Shown: positions 43,056-52,579 of the stretch, piece by piece | Layout of the letters: every line of letters starts with the position of its first letter | Position numbering within the stretch: position 1 is the first letter of the stretch | Source of the DNA: Catenulispora sp. MAP5-51 | GTDB taxonomy: Bacteria; Actinomycetota; Actinomycetes; Streptomycetales; Catenulisporaceae | Length of the DNA stretch: 64,000 nucleotides | Direction of reading: 5' to 3' | NCBI RefSeq assembly: GCF_041261205.1 | Contig: NZ_JBGCCH010000002.1 | Location: forward strand, 62,001-126,000 | Program-made: the position numbers and the translations under genes | The notes under the pieces: model-generated | What the model was told of the DNA's origin: nothing | Seen by the model: the letters and a program-made list of their open reading frames with translations, nothing else | Database searches by the model: none

Positions 43056-44300
43056 TCAGGCCACCGCGGGCTCCGCAGCCAATTCGCCGACGGCCCGCGG
43101 CGCCCGCACCAACACCACGCGCATCACCACCGCCGCGGCGCTCAACCCGAAGATGACCAGCGCCATCGGCATCCCGCTCGTCTTGCTCCCCAGCCCGGTC
43201 AGCGGCGCGAAGATCGCCCCGAACAGGAACTGCCCGGTCCCGATCAGCGCCGATGCCGCGCCGGCCACCGCGGGCTCGTAGCCGGACAGCGCCAGCGCCG
43301 TCACCTGCGGCATGATCACGCCGATCGACGAGACCATCAGGAACAACCCCACCAGCGTCCCGGCCAGATCGCCTCCGAACCACGCCGTGGCCGCCAGCAG
43401 AATCGCGCTCCCGCCGAACGACATCACCAGCCCCGCCCCGAGCAGCCGGCTCGCCGCGACGCGCCCCACCAACCGCCCGCTGATCTGTCCGGCGATCATG
43501 ATCCCGAGCGCATTGCTCCCGAACGCGAAGCTGAATTCCTGCTTGCTCAGCCCATGAATGTTCTCCAGCACGAACGGCGAGCCCGAGATGTAGGCGAACA
43601 TCGCCGCGAACGCGAAGCCGCCGGTCAGGATGTAGCCCATGAAGCGCCGGTCGCGCATCAGGACCCGGAACGTCCGCAGCGTCGCCGGCAGGCCGCCACC
43701 TGAATTCCCGCGCGCCCCCGCCGGCAGCGTCTCCTTCAGCCCGAGCACCGCGGCGGCCAGCAGAGCCACGCCGATCGCCGCCAGCACCACGAACACCCCG
43801 CGCCAGCTCATGAAGCGGGTCAGCTGCCCGCCGATGACCGGGGCCAGGATCGGCGCCAGCCCGTTCACCAGCATCAGCGTCGCGAAGAACTTCGTGAGGG
43901 CGTCGCCCTCATACAGATCCCGCACCATCGCCCGCGAGATCACCAGCCCCGCCGCCCCCGCGAGTCCCTGCAACAACCGCGCGGCAGTGAGCGAGTACAC
44001 GTCGGGAGCCAACGCGCAGAACAGCGACGTCGCCGCATAAGCGATCAGCCCGATCGCCAGCGGCTTCTTACGCCCCCAAGCGTCCGACATCGGACCGGCC
44101 ACCAGCTGCCCGACCGCCAACCCGATCATGCACGCGGTCAGCGTCAGCTGGACGTTCGCCTCGGGCGTCCGGAAGGAATGCGCCAGATCCGGCAGCGCGG
44201 GCAGATACATGTCGAGCGACAACGGCCCGAACATGGAAAGACCCCCCAATATCAGGAGCAACTTCAGCGGGGCCCGGTTCGAGTTCGAACGTGTCACCAC
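43056..44300 (-). CDS. MFS drug exporter, Bcr/CflA family
   Basis: About 414 residues, twelve TM segments. Family marks: SMFGPLSLDMYLPALPDLA in TM1, GPMSDAWGRKKPL between TM2 and TM3, and ARLLQGLAGAAGLVISRAMVRDLY, the Bcr/CflA signature. It probably exports small drugs (bicyclomycin or chloramphenicol type) by proton antiport. GTG 44300 or 44297 is chosen; a TTG at 44330 is the only earlier start. It is divergent from cysS and ends 7 bases from the TPR gene. Confidence 0.88.
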   Translation of the reverse strand: MVTRSNSNRAPLKLLLILGGLSMFGPLSLDMYLPALPDLAHSFRTPEANVQLTLTACMIGLAVGQLVAGPMSDAWGRKKPLAIGLIAYAATSLFCALAPDVYSLTAARLLQGLAGAAGLVISRAMVRDLYEGDALTKFFATLMLVNGLAPILAPVIGGQLTRFMSWRGVFVVLAAIGVALLAAAVLGLKETLPAGARGNSGGGLPATLRTFRVLMRDRRFMGYILTGGFAFAAMFAYISGSPFVLENIHGLSKQEFSFAFGSNALGIMIAGQISGRLVGRVAASRLLGAGLVMSFGGSAILLAATAWFGGDLAGTLVGLFLMVSSIGVIMPQVTALALSGYEPAVAGAASALIGTGQFLFGAIFAPLTGLGSKTSGMPMALVIFGLSAAAVVMRVVLVRAPRAVGELAAEPAVA

Positions 44301-44350
44301 CCTATGGAAACACAGCGCAACTGAAGACAATTTCGCCTTCCACCCCCCGG

Positions 44351-44356
44351 TATCCT
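44351..44356 (+). promoter_or_regulatory. -10 box of cysS, apparently leaderless transcript
   Basis: TATCCT is followed by TTGGGGA and then the cysS ATG (44363). The A of the ATG lies 7 bases after the hexamer, where transcription would start, so the mRNA would have no 5' leader. No clear -35 box is seen. Confidence 0.45.
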
Positions 44357-44362
44357 TGGGGA

Positions 44363-45772
44363 ATGACTCTCCGCCTGTATGACACCGCCGCGCGAGCCAC
44401 GCGCGAGTTCGTACCCGTCACACCAGGCAAGGTCTCGATCTATCTGTGTGGCGCCACCGTCCAGGCCCCGCCGCACATCGGCCACGTCCGCTCGCAGCTC
44501 TCCTTCGACATCGTCCGCCGCTGGTTCGAGTACCGCGGGTACGACGTCACCTTCGTGCGCAACGTCACCGACATCGACGACAAGATCATCCGCAAGGCCG
44601 CCGAGCAGGGTGTGGAGACCTGGCGGGTCGCGCAGGCCAACGAGTACGCGTTCCAGAACGCCTACCGGCTCCTGGGCTGCGAGGACCCCTCCGTCGAGCC
44701 GCGCGCGACCGGGCACATCCCGGAGATGATCGCGATGATGCGCAAGCTCATCGACGCCGGCCACGCCTACGCGGCCGGCGGCGACGTCTACTTCCGCGTG
44801 CGCTCCTTCCCCGAGTACGGCGCGCTGGCCCACTTCAGCGTGGACGACCTGGAGGAGCAGCCGCTCGACGACGTGGCCCCGACCACGCACAAGGAGGACC
44901 CGCACGACTTCACGCTCTGGAAGGCGTCGAAGCCGGGCGAGCCGTTCTGGGACACGCCGTGGGGCCCGGGGCGTCCGGGCTGGCACCTGGAGTGCTCCGC
45001 GATGGCGCACCGCTATCTGGGCACGAACTTCGACATCCACGGTGGCGGCGTCGACCTGATCTTCCCGCACCACGAGAACGAGCAGGCGCAGTCGCACGCG
45101 TTCGGCGACAAGTTCACCAACTACTGGATGCACAACGGCTGGGTCACCCTCAAGAACGAGAAGATGTCCAAGTCGCTGGGCAACTCGGTGCTGGTCACCG
45201 AACTGGCCAAGCAGTACCGGCCGGTGGTCCTGCGCTACTACCTCGGCACCCCGCACTACCGCTCGATGATCGAGTACACGGAGGACTCGCTGCGCGAGGC
45301 CGACACCGCGTACTCGCGCATCGAGGGCTTCGTCACCCGTGCCCTGGAGGCGGTCGGCCCGACCGGGGCCGCCGAGCAGGTTCCGACGGCGTTCGCGGAG
45401 TCCATGGACGACGACTTCGGCGTCCCGGGCGCGGTGGCCGTCCTCTACAACACCGTCCGCGAGGGCAACACCGCCCTGGCGTCCGGCGACAAGGAGGGCG
45501 TGGCCTCGCACCTGGCCTCGGTGCTGAAGATGCTGGACATCCTCGGCCTGAACCCGCTGGACGAGCAGTGGGCCGGGGCCGCGGGCGCCCCCGGCTCGGC
45601 CACCGACCTGCGGCCGGCCGTCGACAGTCTGGTCAAGGTGGCGCTGGAGCAGCGGCAGGCCGCGCGCGAACGCAAGGACTACGCCGCCTCCGACGCCATC
45701 CGCGACCAGCTGGCCCGGGCCGGCATCACCGTCGAGGACACCCCGAGCGGTCCGCGCTGGACCGTCGGCTAG
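44363..45772 (+). CDS. cysS: Cysteinyl-tRNA synthetase
   Basis: 469 residues, class I. It charges tRNA-Cys. Zinc ligands include Cys29 (IYLCGATVQ), Cys211 and His236; HIGH motif PPHIGH (38-41); KMSKS at 267-271 ([10 protein letters not shown]); NVTDIDDKI and [10 protein letters not shown] are typical. Length and the C-terminal anticodon-binding extension mark it as CysS and not the shorter paralogue MshC. rlmB follows 120 bases on, as is usual in actinobacteria. Confidence 0.96.
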   Translation: MTLRLYDTAARATREFVPVTPGKVSIYLCGATVQAPPHIGHVRSQLSFDIVRRWFEYRGYDVTFVRNVTDIDDKIIRKAAEQGVETWRVAQANEYAFQNAYRLLGCEDPSVEPRATGHIPEMIAMMRKLIDAGHAYAAGGDVYFRVRSFPEYGALAHFSVDDLEEQPLDDVAPTTHKEDPHDFTLWKASKPGEPFWDTPWGPGRPGWHLECSAMAHRYLGTNFDIHGGGVDLIFPHHENEQAQSHAFGDKFTNYWMHNGWVTLKNEKMSKSLGNSVLVTELAKQYRPVVLRYYLGTPHYRSMIEYTEDSLREADTAYSRIEGFVTRALEAVGPTGAAEQVPTAFAESMDDDFGVPGAVAVLYNTVREGNTALASGDKEGVASHLASVLKMLDILGLNPLDEQWAGAAGAPGSATDLRPAVDSLVKVALEQRQAARERKDYAASDAIRDQLARAGITVEDTPSGPRWTVG

Positions 45773-45892
45773 CAATCGGCACCACGGGCTCATCGCCCGA
45801 CCGGGCCCTCCCCACCGTGCCCCCGCCGCGCCGCAGGTAGCGTGGAGCGGGGGCACGGCCTCTGAGCAGAATTCACGAAGGAAAGAAACATC

Positions 45893-46912
45893 ATGGCGAG
45901 CAAAGGCGGCGGCACCGGCGGCCGGGCGAACAAGCCGGGCGCGTCGAGCTCCCGGAAGGGCGCGCAGAAGGGCTCCGGCGGCCAGCGCCGCCAGGGCCTG
46001 GAGGGCCGCGGCCCGACACCCAAGGCCGAGGACCGCACCGGGCATCCGGCCAAGCGGCGCGCGGCGTCGTCCGCCAAGCGCGCCGCCGCGGCCTCGAACC
46101 CGCGCTCCGGCGCCGGCACGCGCGGCACGTCCCGCCCGGTCCGGCGCACCCCCGGAAAGGGCGACGCCGAGCAGGTGGCGGGCCGCAACTCCGTGGTCGA
46201 GGCGCTGCGGGCGCAGGTGCCGGCCAAGGCCCTGTACGTCGCGCAGTACATCGACACCGACGACCGGGTCCGCGAGTCCATGAAGCTCGCGATGGAGCAG
46301 GGCGTGCCGCTGCTGGAGGCCCCGCGCCACGAGCTGGACCGGATGACCAACGGCACCCTGCACCAGGGCGTAATGCTGGTCATGCCGCCCTACGAGTACG
46401 CGCACCCGGACGACCTCCTGGAGGCGGTGTTCGCCAACGGCGACATCCCGCTGTTCGCGGCCCTGGACGGCGTCACCGACCCGCGCAACCTCGGGGCCGT
46501 GATGCGGTCCGTGGCGGCCTTCGGCGGGCACGGCGTGATCGTGCCGGAGCGCCGCGCCGCGGGCATGACGGCCGGCGCGTTCAAGGCCGCGGCCGGCGCC
46601 GGGGCCCGGCTGCCGGTGGCCCGCGCCGGGAACCTGACGCGCGCGCTGGAGGCGTACAAGAAGCAGGGCGTGATGATCGCCGGGCTGGCCGCCGACGGCG
46701 CGGTGCCGCTGCACGAGCTGGAGATCGCCACCGAGCCGCTGTGCCTGGTCGTCGGCTCCGAGGGCAAGGGCATGTCGCGCCTGGTGTCCGAGCTCTGCGA
46801 CGTCACGGTCTCGATCCCGATCGCCTCCACGACCGAGTCGCTGAACGCCGGCGTCGCGGCCGGGATCGCGCTGTACGAGGTCAACCGCCGGCGCACCGAA
46901 GCGCGCGGCTGA
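45893..46912 (+). CDS. rlmB: 23S rRNA (guanosine-2'-O)-methyltransferase RlmB-like
   Basis: 339 residues. The first 90 are a basic, Gly/Ser/Arg/Lys-rich disordered tail. A substrate-binding domain (about 95-165) is followed by the SPOUT domain with motif 1 DGVTDPRNLGAVMRS, motif 2 LVVGSEGKGMSRLV and motif 3 IPIASTTESLNAGVAAGIALYE. The trefoil-knot SAM site is complete. It methylates a ribose 2'-OH in 23S rRNA, by homology at G2251. A GAAGGAAAG ribosome site precedes the ATG. Confidence 0.93.
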   Translation: MASKGGGTGGRANKPGASSSRKGAQKGSGGQRRQGLEGRGPTPKAEDRTGHPAKRRAASSAKRAAAASNPRSGAGTRGTSRPVRRTPGKGDAEQVAGRNSVVEALRAQVPAKALYVAQYIDTDDRVRESMKLAMEQGVPLLEAPRHELDRMTNGTLHQGVMLVMPPYEYAHPDDLLEAVFANGDIPLFAALDGVTDPRNLGAVMRSVAAFGGHGVIVPERRAAGMTAGAFKAAAGAGARLPVARAGNLTRALEAYKKQGVMIAGLAADGAVPLHELEIATEPLCLVVGSEGKGMSRLVSELCDVTVSIPIASTTESLNAGVAAGIALYEVNRRRTEARG

Positions 46913-46987
46913 CCCCGAGGCACCACTGCTTCACGGCACCACCGCACCGCCGCACCACCGCACCACCTAGCTAGGAGAGACAGCTCA

Positions 46988-48031
46988 ATGGCGAGCACCG
47001 AAGTCGGCATAACAGACGGCAGCACAGACGGCAGCACAGACGGCAGCACAGACGGCAGCACAACCGGCAGCACCGCGCGCCCGGCCCCGATCGGCCCGGT
47101 CGACTCCTCGAAGACCCCGCGCTTCGCGGGCTTCGCGACCTTCGCGCGGCTGCCCCGCCTGGACCAGCTCCCGGCCGGGGAGACGGCCGACGTGGCGGTC
47201 CTGGGCGCGCCCTTCGACGCCGGCGTCTCCTACCGCCCCGGGGCGCGCTTCGCCCCGGCGGCGGTGCGCGAGGCCTCGCGGCTGCTGCGGCCCTATCACC
47301 CGGGCCTGGACTTCTCGCCGTTCGAGGCGGTCCAGGTCGCCGACGCCGGCGACATCGCCATCAACCCCTTCCTGCTGGACCAGGCGCTGGAGCAGATCGA
47401 GGAGCACTCCGGCGAGCTGGTCGGGGCCGGGTCCAAGCTGGTCACCATCGGCGGCGACCACACCATCGCGCTGCCGCTGCTGCGCACGATGGCGCGCAAG
47501 CACGGACCGGTCGCGCTGCTGCACTTCGACGCGCACCTGGACACCTGGGACACGTACTTCGGCGCGCCGTACACCCACGGCACCCCGTTCCGCCGCGCCT
47601 TCGAGGAGGGCATCCTCGACTCCTCGGCGGTGGCGCACGTCGGCACCCGCGGCCCGCTGTACAGCAAGCAGGACCTCACCGACGACCAGCGCATGGGCTT
47701 CGGCATCGTGACGTCCGCGGACGTGATGCGCCAGGGCGTGGACGCGGCCGTGCAGGCGCTGCGCGAGCGGATCGGCGACCGGCCGCTGTACGTCTCGATC
47801 GACATCGACGTCCTGGACCCCGCGCACGCCCCCGGCACCGGCACCCCGGAGGCCGGCGGCATGACCAGCCGCGAACTGCTGGAGATCCTGCGCGGCCTGG
47901 ACGGCCTGAACCTCGTCGGCGCCGACGTGGTCGAGGTGGCCCCGCCCTACGACCACGCCGAGATCACCTCGATCGCCGCCGCGCACGTGGCCTACGATCT
48001 TGTGACGTTGCTGGCCATGCAGGGGCGGTGA
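46988..48031 (+). CDS. speB: Ureohydrolase: agmatinase or 4-guanidinobutyrase
   Basis: 347 residues, arginase fold. Manganese ligands: [15 protein letters not shown] and [19 protein letters not shown]. The N-terminus carries a TDGS tetrapeptide repeat. Agmatinase (agmatine to putrescine + urea) is the default call for this sequence type. The amidase and amino-acid 2-monooxygenase genes downstream favour 4-guanidinobutanoate (giving GABA + urea), the last step of the arginine oxygenase route. The motif set does not decide between the two. Confidence 0.88.
   Translation: MASTEVGITDGSTDGSTDGSTDGSTTGSTARPAPIGPVDSSKTPRFAGFATFARLPRLDQLPAGETADVAVLGAPFDAGVSYRPGARFAPAAVREASRLLRPYHPGLDFSPFEAVQVADAGDIAINPFLLDQALEQIEEHSGELVGAGSKLVTIGGDHTIALPLLRTMARKHGPVALLHFDAHLDTWDTYFGAPYTHGTPFRRAFEEGILDSSAVAHVGTRGPLYSKQDLTDDQRMGFGIVTSADVMRQGVDAAVQALRERIGDRPLYVSIDIDVLDPAHAPGTGTPEAGGMTSRELLEILRGLDGLNLVGADVVEVAPPYDHAEITSIAAAHVAYDLVTLLAMQGR
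47012..47071 (+). repeat. 12-bp in-frame tandem repeat in the ureohydrolase gene
   Basis: Four perfect copies of ACAGACGGCAGC (47012, 47024, 47036, 47048) and a diverged fifth. They encode TDGS repeats in the disordered N-terminus. Confidence 0.88.
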
Positions 48032-48060
48032 GGCGCCGCCCCTGAAAAGGGGGACTTCCG

Positions 48061-48900
48061 GTGCTGCCACCCGACAACCACGTCCACAGCGAGTACTCGT
48101 GGGACGCGCTCGCCGGTTCCATGGAGGGGACCTGCGAGCGCGCGGTCGAGATCGGGCTGCCCTCCGTCGCCTTCACCGAGCACGCGGACTTCAGCGTCTC
48201 GGAGATGACGGCGGAGAGCTACTTCCCGGAGGCGTGGCAGCGCTACGTCGAGCCGGTGGACGGCCGCGACATCCTGACCCCGCCGCGGATCGATCTCACC
48301 GGCTACCTGGAGACGCTGGAGCGCTGCCGCGACCGCTTCCCGACGCTGCGCATCCTGTCCGGCGTGGAGCTCAGCGAGGCACACTGGTTCCCGGAAGAGA
48401 CCGCGGATCTGCTGAAGCGCGGCGGATTCCAGCGGATCCTGGCCTCGCTGCACACCTCGTCGGCGCGCGATGAGGACTACGCCGACATCTCCGTGAGCAT
48501 CAAGCGCGGCGACGCCGAGGCGGAGTACCACCGGTACCTGGCCGAAGCCGTGCGGCTGATCGAGGAGTACGACGGGTTCGAGGTGCTGACGCACATCGAC
48601 TACCCGGTGCGGTACTGGCCCGACGATTCCTTCGATCTGAAGGAATTCGAGGACGACATCCGGCTGGTGCTGCGGACCCTGGCGCGCGCCGACAAGATCA
48701 TGGAGTTCAACACCCGGATCCCGCTGGACCCGCGGGTGGTCGCCTGGTGGCGGCAGGAGGGCGGGAAGGGCGTGTCGTTCGCGTCCGACGCGCACAAGCC
48801 GGAGGCGGTCGGCAAGGGCTTCAAGGAGGCGGCCGAGGTGGCGCGCGCCGCGGGGTTCAAGCCGGGCGCAGATCTGTTCGACTTCTGGGTGCGGGACTGA
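48061..48900 (+). CDS. PHP-domain phosphoesterase (histidinol-phosphatase-like)
   Basis: 279 residues from GTG 48061, 29 bases after the ureohydrolase stop. PHP metal motifs: DNHVHSEYSWDA, FTEHADFS, LSGVELSE, LASLHTS, VLTHIDYP and the final SFASDAHKPEAVG. It resembles HisJ-type histidinol phosphatases. Actinomycetes usually make histidinol with an IMPase-type enzyme, and no his genes are near, so the substrate may be another phosphate ester. Its position inside a nitrogen-catabolic block is unexplained. Confidence 0.82.
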   Translation: MLPPDNHVHSEYSWDALAGSMEGTCERAVEIGLPSVAFTEHADFSVSEMTAESYFPEAWQRYVEPVDGRDILTPPRIDLTGYLETLERCRDRFPTLRILSGVELSEAHWFPEETADLLKRGGFQRILASLHTSSARDEDYADISVSIKRGDAEAEYHRYLAEAVRLIEEYDGFEVLTHIDYPVRYWPDDSFDLKEFEDDIRLVLRTLARADKIMEFNTRIPLDPRVVAWWRQEGGKGVSFASDAHKPEAVGKGFKEAAEVARAAGFKPGADLFDFWVRD

Positions 48901-48995
48901 CCGGAGCTCCCGCACACCCACTTGTCGAACCAGAGCCACCACTCTCGCCATCGCGGCGAGATGCGTTCTGGCCTGCCGGTCCTACGCTGGAGAGC

Positions 48996-49820
48996 ATGAA
49001 CCTGCGGCTGGCCTGCCTTCAAGCCCCGGCTACCGATCATCCCGACGGCGCCCCGGACCCCGTCGCCGACCGTCGCGCCAACCTGGCCGCGCTCGCGGAC
49101 GCCGCGGCCGGGGCCGGCGAGGGCGGCGCGCGCCTGCTCATCACCCCCGAGATGTACCTCACCGGCTACAACCTCGGCGCCGAGGTGATCGCCGGGCTGG
49201 CCGAGGAGCGCTTCGGACCCTCGCAGCAGGCGGTCTCCGCGATCGCCGCCAAGCACGGGATCGCGATCCTCTACGGCTACCCCGAGCGCGACGGCGACGG
49301 CGTCGTCTACAACGCGGTCCAGCTCATCGGCGGCGACGGCGTCTCCCAGGCGAACTACCGCAAGACGCATCTGTTCGGCGACGTGGACCGCGAGGCGTTC
49401 GCGCCGGGGGCGGAGCTGGTGGTGCAGGCCGATCTGGAGGGCATCCGGGTCGGCTTCCTGATCTGCTACGACGTCGAGTTCCCCGAGCCGGTGCGGGCGC
49501 ATGCCGACGCCGGGACGCAGCTGCTGCTGGTGCCCACCGCCCTGATGCGGCCGTACGAGTTCGTGCCGCGGCAGATCGTGGCCGCGCGGGCGATCGAATC
49601 GCAGCTGTTCGTGGCGTACGTGAACCGGGTCGGGGTGGAGCGGGACTTCGTCTACGCCGGCGAGACGCGCGTGGTGGCCCCGGACGGCCGGGAGCTGGCG
49701 GTCGGCAGCGACCAGGAGCAGCTGCTGCTGGCCGACGTGGACCTGGCGGACCTGGCGGCCTCCCGCGACCTGAACACGTATCTGCAAGACCGACGAACCG
49801 ACCTGTACGGAGCACTGTAA
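48996..49820 (+). CDS. Nitrilase-superfamily amidase (DavA-like)
   Basis: 274 residues. The Glu-Lys-Cys triad is Glu52 (TPEMYLTGYN), Lys123 (YRKTHLFGD) and Cys157 (LICYDVEFPE). The neighbour downstream is a DavB-type 2-monooxygenase; in Pseudomonas DavA, a nitrilase-fold 5-aminovaleramidase of this size, hydrolyses the amide that DavB makes. I therefore infer it releases ammonia from 4-guanidinobutanamide or 5-aminovaleramide. N-carbamoylputrescine amidase is the other possibility. 95 bases from the PHP gene and 19 from the monooxygenase gene. Confidence 0.85.
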   Translation: MNLRLACLQAPATDHPDGAPDPVADRRANLAALADAAAGAGEGGARLLITPEMYLTGYNLGAEVIAGLAEERFGPSQQAVSAIAAKHGIAILYGYPERDGDGVVYNAVQLIGGDGVSQANYRKTHLFGDVDREAFAPGAELVVQADLEGIRVGFLICYDVEFPEPVRAHADAGTQLLLVPTALMRPYEFVPRQIVAARAIESQLFVAYVNRVGVERDFVYAGETRVVAPDGRELAVGSDQEQLLLADVDLADLAASRDLNTYLQDRRTDLYGAL

Positions 49821-49839
49821 TGATCAGGGAAAACCAGTC

Positions 49840-51558
49840 GTGACCTCCGCTGTTCCGGCCACCGTGCACGAGGTCACCGACCACGTGCACTGCGACTCGC
49901 ACAAGCCGATCACCATGTTCGGCCCCGACTTCCCCTTCGCCTACGACGACTACGCGGCACACCCGGCGGGCCTGGGGTCGGTGCCGGAGACCGCGCACGG
50001 GACCGAGGTCGCGGTGATCGGCGGCGGCCTGTCCGGACTGGTGGCCGCGTACGAACTGCTGAAGCTGGGCCTGAAGCCGGTCGTGTACGAGGCCGACGAG
50101 CTCGGCGGCCGGATGCGCTCCACGCCGTTCCCCGGCGTGCCGGGCGTGATGGCCGAGATGGGCGCGATGCGCTTCCCGCCGTCCTCGACGACGCTGTTCG
50201 ACTACCTCGAGCGCGCGGGGCTGCGCACCGAGCCGTTCCCGAACCCGCTGGACGCCGCGACGCCCTCCACCGTCATCGATCTCAAGGGCGTCAGCCACTA
50301 CGCCACCAAGCTCGACGACCTGCCGGCCATCTACCACGAGGTCGCCGACGCCTGGGCCGACGCGCTGGACGACCCGGCGCATGGCGCGGAGTTCTCCGCG
50401 ATGCAGCAGGCGATCCGCGAGCGGGACGTCGCCACCGTGCGCGAGATCTGGAGCCGGCTGGTGCACCGGCTGGACGACACCTCGTTCTACGGCTTCCTGG
50501 CCGCGAACCCGGCCTTCAAGTCCTTCCGGCACCGCGAGGTCTTCGGCCAGGTCGGCTTCGGCACCGGCGGCTGGGACACGGACTTCCCGAACTCGATGCT
50601 GGAGATCCTGCGCGTCGTCTACACCGGCGCCGACGACCACCACCGGCGCGTGGTGGGCGGCTGCCAGCAGCTGCCGCTGGCGCTGTGGTCGCAGGCCCCC
50701 GACACGCTCGCGCACTGGCCGGCCGGCACCTCGGTGCGGTCGCTGCACGAGAACGGCCACCCGCGTCCCGCCGTGACGCGCATGTACCGCACCGGGCGCG
50801 GCATCACCGTCGCCGACGCCGCGAACGAGATACGCACGTACCCGGCCGCGGTGTTCACCGCGCAGAGCTGGATGATGCTCTCGAAGATCAAGGTCGACGA
50901 GGCGCTGCTGCCCGCGGACGTCTGGACCGCGGTCGAGCGCACGCACTACATGGGCGCCTCGAAGCTGTTCGTCGTGGTGGACCGGCCCTTCTGGCGCGAC
51001 CCGTCCCCGGCCGACCCCGCGCGCGACACGATGTCGATGACCCTGACCGACCGCATGCCGCGCGGCGTGTACCTGCTGGACGACGGCCCGGACAAGCCCG
51101 GCGTGATGTGCCTGTCCTACACCTGGGTCGACGACTCGATGAAGTTCGTCCCGCTCTCCCGCGAGGAGCGCCTGGAAGTGATCCTGGCCTCGCTGGCGGA
51201 GATCTACCCGCACGTCGACATCCGCTCGCACATCATCGGCACCCCGCTGACCGTCTCGTGGGAGACCGAGCCCTATTTCATGGGCGCCTTCAAGGCGAAC
51301 CTGCCGGGCCAGTACCGCTACCAGCGCCGCCTGTACACGCACTTCATGCAGGAGGAGCTCCCCGAGCACCAGCGCGGCCTGTTCCTGGCCGGCGACGACA
51401 TCTCCTGGACCGCCGGCTGGGCCGAGGGCGCGGTGACGACGGCGCTGAACGCGGTGTGGGGCGTGATGAAGCACTTCGGAGGATCGACGAGCCCTGAGAA
51501 CCCGGGCCCCGGCGACGTGTTCGACGAGATCGCGCCGCCGATGCTGGAGGAGGGGTAG
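49840..51558 (+). CDS. Amino-acid 2-monooxygenase (lysine/arginine, DavB type)
   Basis: 572 residues from GTG 49840. FAD motif EVAVIGGGLSGLVAAYELL (61-66 core) and C-terminal FAD block LFLAGDDISWTAGWAEGAV. The whole chain follows the pattern of Pseudomonas lysine 2-monooxygenase: KPITMFGPDFPFAYDD, LGSVPE, PPSSTTLFDYLERAG, REVFGQVGFGTGGWDTDFPN, ending GSTSPENPGPGDVFDEI. It decarboxylates the amino acid oxidatively to an amide one carbon shorter (lysine to 5-aminovaleramide, arginine to 4-guanidinobutanamide). The nearby ureohydrolase argues for arginine. Confidence 0.9.
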   Translation: MTSAVPATVHEVTDHVHCDSHKPITMFGPDFPFAYDDYAAHPAGLGSVPETAHGTEVAVIGGGLSGLVAAYELLKLGLKPVVYEADELGGRMRSTPFPGVPGVMAEMGAMRFPPSSTTLFDYLERAGLRTEPFPNPLDAATPSTVIDLKGVSHYATKLDDLPAIYHEVADAWADALDDPAHGAEFSAMQQAIRERDVATVREIWSRLVHRLDDTSFYGFLAANPAFKSFRHREVFGQVGFGTGGWDTDFPNSMLEILRVVYTGADDHHRRVVGGCQQLPLALWSQAPDTLAHWPAGTSVRSLHENGHPRPAVTRMYRTGRGITVADAANEIRTYPAAVFTAQSWMMLSKIKVDEALLPADVWTAVERTHYMGASKLFVVVDRPFWRDPSPADPARDTMSMTLTDRMPRGVYLLDDGPDKPGVMCLSYTWVDDSMKFVPLSREERLEVILASLAEIYPHVDIRSHIIGTPLTVSWETEPYFMGAFKANLPGQYRYQRRLYTHFMQEELPEHQRGLFLAGDDISWTAGWAEGAVTTALNAVWGVMKHFGGSTSPENPGPGDVFDEIAPPMLEEG

Positions 51559-51631
51559 GACACCCGGAGGCCGGGTCCGAAGCGGTCTTCGGTCCCGGCC
51601 CGATCCGGCGCGGTCAGCCGGCCGGCCGCGT

Positions 51632-52474
51632 TCAGCCGGCCAGCCACTCCGCGACGAGTGCGCCGAAGGCCGCCGGGTCGTCCACCCATGGGAAGTGCCC
51701 GGCGCCGGGCTGCACCTCGAAGCGCACGTGCGCCTTGGGGAGCAAGTCCGCCAGTTCCTTCGCCCGCTCGGGTGTGGGGCCCGGGTCGCGGCTCCCGGCG
51801 AGGATCAGGATCGGAAGCTCGACCGTGGCCAGCGCGGCGATCGTGGCCTCGGGCGTGAAGACGCCCTCGGCGAAGTGGATCTCTTGCTTCTCCTCGTCGG
51901 CCGGGAGCGCTGCCGCGTGGGCTTGGGCTGCGGGAGTCCAGGCGCCGTAGTAGACGGGCATGATCGCCGTCCAGGTCTCCTCGGACTCGTCGCCTTCTTC
52001 GGCGCGCTGGAAGGCCTCCCAGGCAGCCGGGAACCAGGGCTCCTCGCTGCGGGTGAGGAGCTGCGCGCGGATCGGCTCCATGGACAGCGGGAAGCCGACC
52101 GCCCGCGTGCCCGGGGTGATCAGCGTCAGACGGCTGACACGGTCGGGATGCGCGATCGTGTAGAGCATCGCCAGGTTGGCGCCGGCCGAGTGCGCGAGGA
52201 TGTCCAGCCGCTCCAGGCCGAGGTGCACCCGCAGCGCCTCGACGTCGGCGACCATGCGGTCGATGCGGTACGTCTCAGGATCCTCAGGCGCTGCCGAATC
52301 GCCGGTACCCCGGTGGTCCAGCAGGATCAGACGGCGCGTCGCGGCCAGGCCGCCAAGATCGCCGAAGTACGACGACGCCAGCAGCGGGCCGCCGGGCAGA
52401 CAGACCAGCGGATCGCCGATGCCGGCTTCACGGTAGGACAGCTCGGTGCCGTCGTAGGAGGAGAAGGTCGCCAT
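51632..52474 (-). CDS. Alpha/beta hydrolase, proline-iminopeptidase-like
   Basis: 280 residues. Oxyanion motif CLPGGP, LLDHRGTGDS, nucleophile Ser96 in LAHSAGA, acid in AGSRDPGPTP and base in GAGHFPW complete the triad. LPGGP and DHRGTGDS are typical of the S33 prolyl-aminopeptidase group, though many members cleave esters or lactones. It is convergent with the monooxygenase gene and probably unrelated to it. The substrate is unknown. Confidence 0.85.
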   Translation of the reverse strand: MATFSSYDGTELSYREAGIGDPLVCLPGGPLLASSYFGDLGGLAATRRLILLDHRGTGDSAAPEDPETYRIDRMVADVEALRVHLGLERLDILAHSAGANLAMLYTIAHPDRVSRLTLITPGTRAVGFPLSMEPIRAQLLTRSEEPWFPAAWEAFQRAEEGDESEETWTAIMPVYYGAWTPAAQAHAAALPADEEKQEIHFAEGVFTPEATIAALATVELPILILAGSRDPGPTPERAKELADLLPKAHVRFEVQPGAGHFPWVDDPAAFGALVAEWLAG

Positions 52475-52579
52475 GAGCAGCAGCCTCCCAGAACAAGATC
52501 CCGCACGCAGACCGGGGTGGGGCGGAGGCGATTGTCCTCGGCTGCCCTCGGCGAGCTACGGTAAAGATCGAATATGCAT

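Noticed and set aside
44363..45772. Assignment as MshC (mycothiol ligase) instead of CysS
   Set aside because: The length, the KMSKS context and the C-terminal anticodon-binding extension fit CysS, and rlmB follows as usual for cysS.
49840..51558. Plain monoamine oxidase or tryptophan 2-monooxygenase
   Set aside because: The chain follows lysine 2-monooxygenase (DavB) blocks from the N-terminal ITMFGPDFPF to the C-terminal NPGPGDVFDEI, which ordinary amine oxidases lack.
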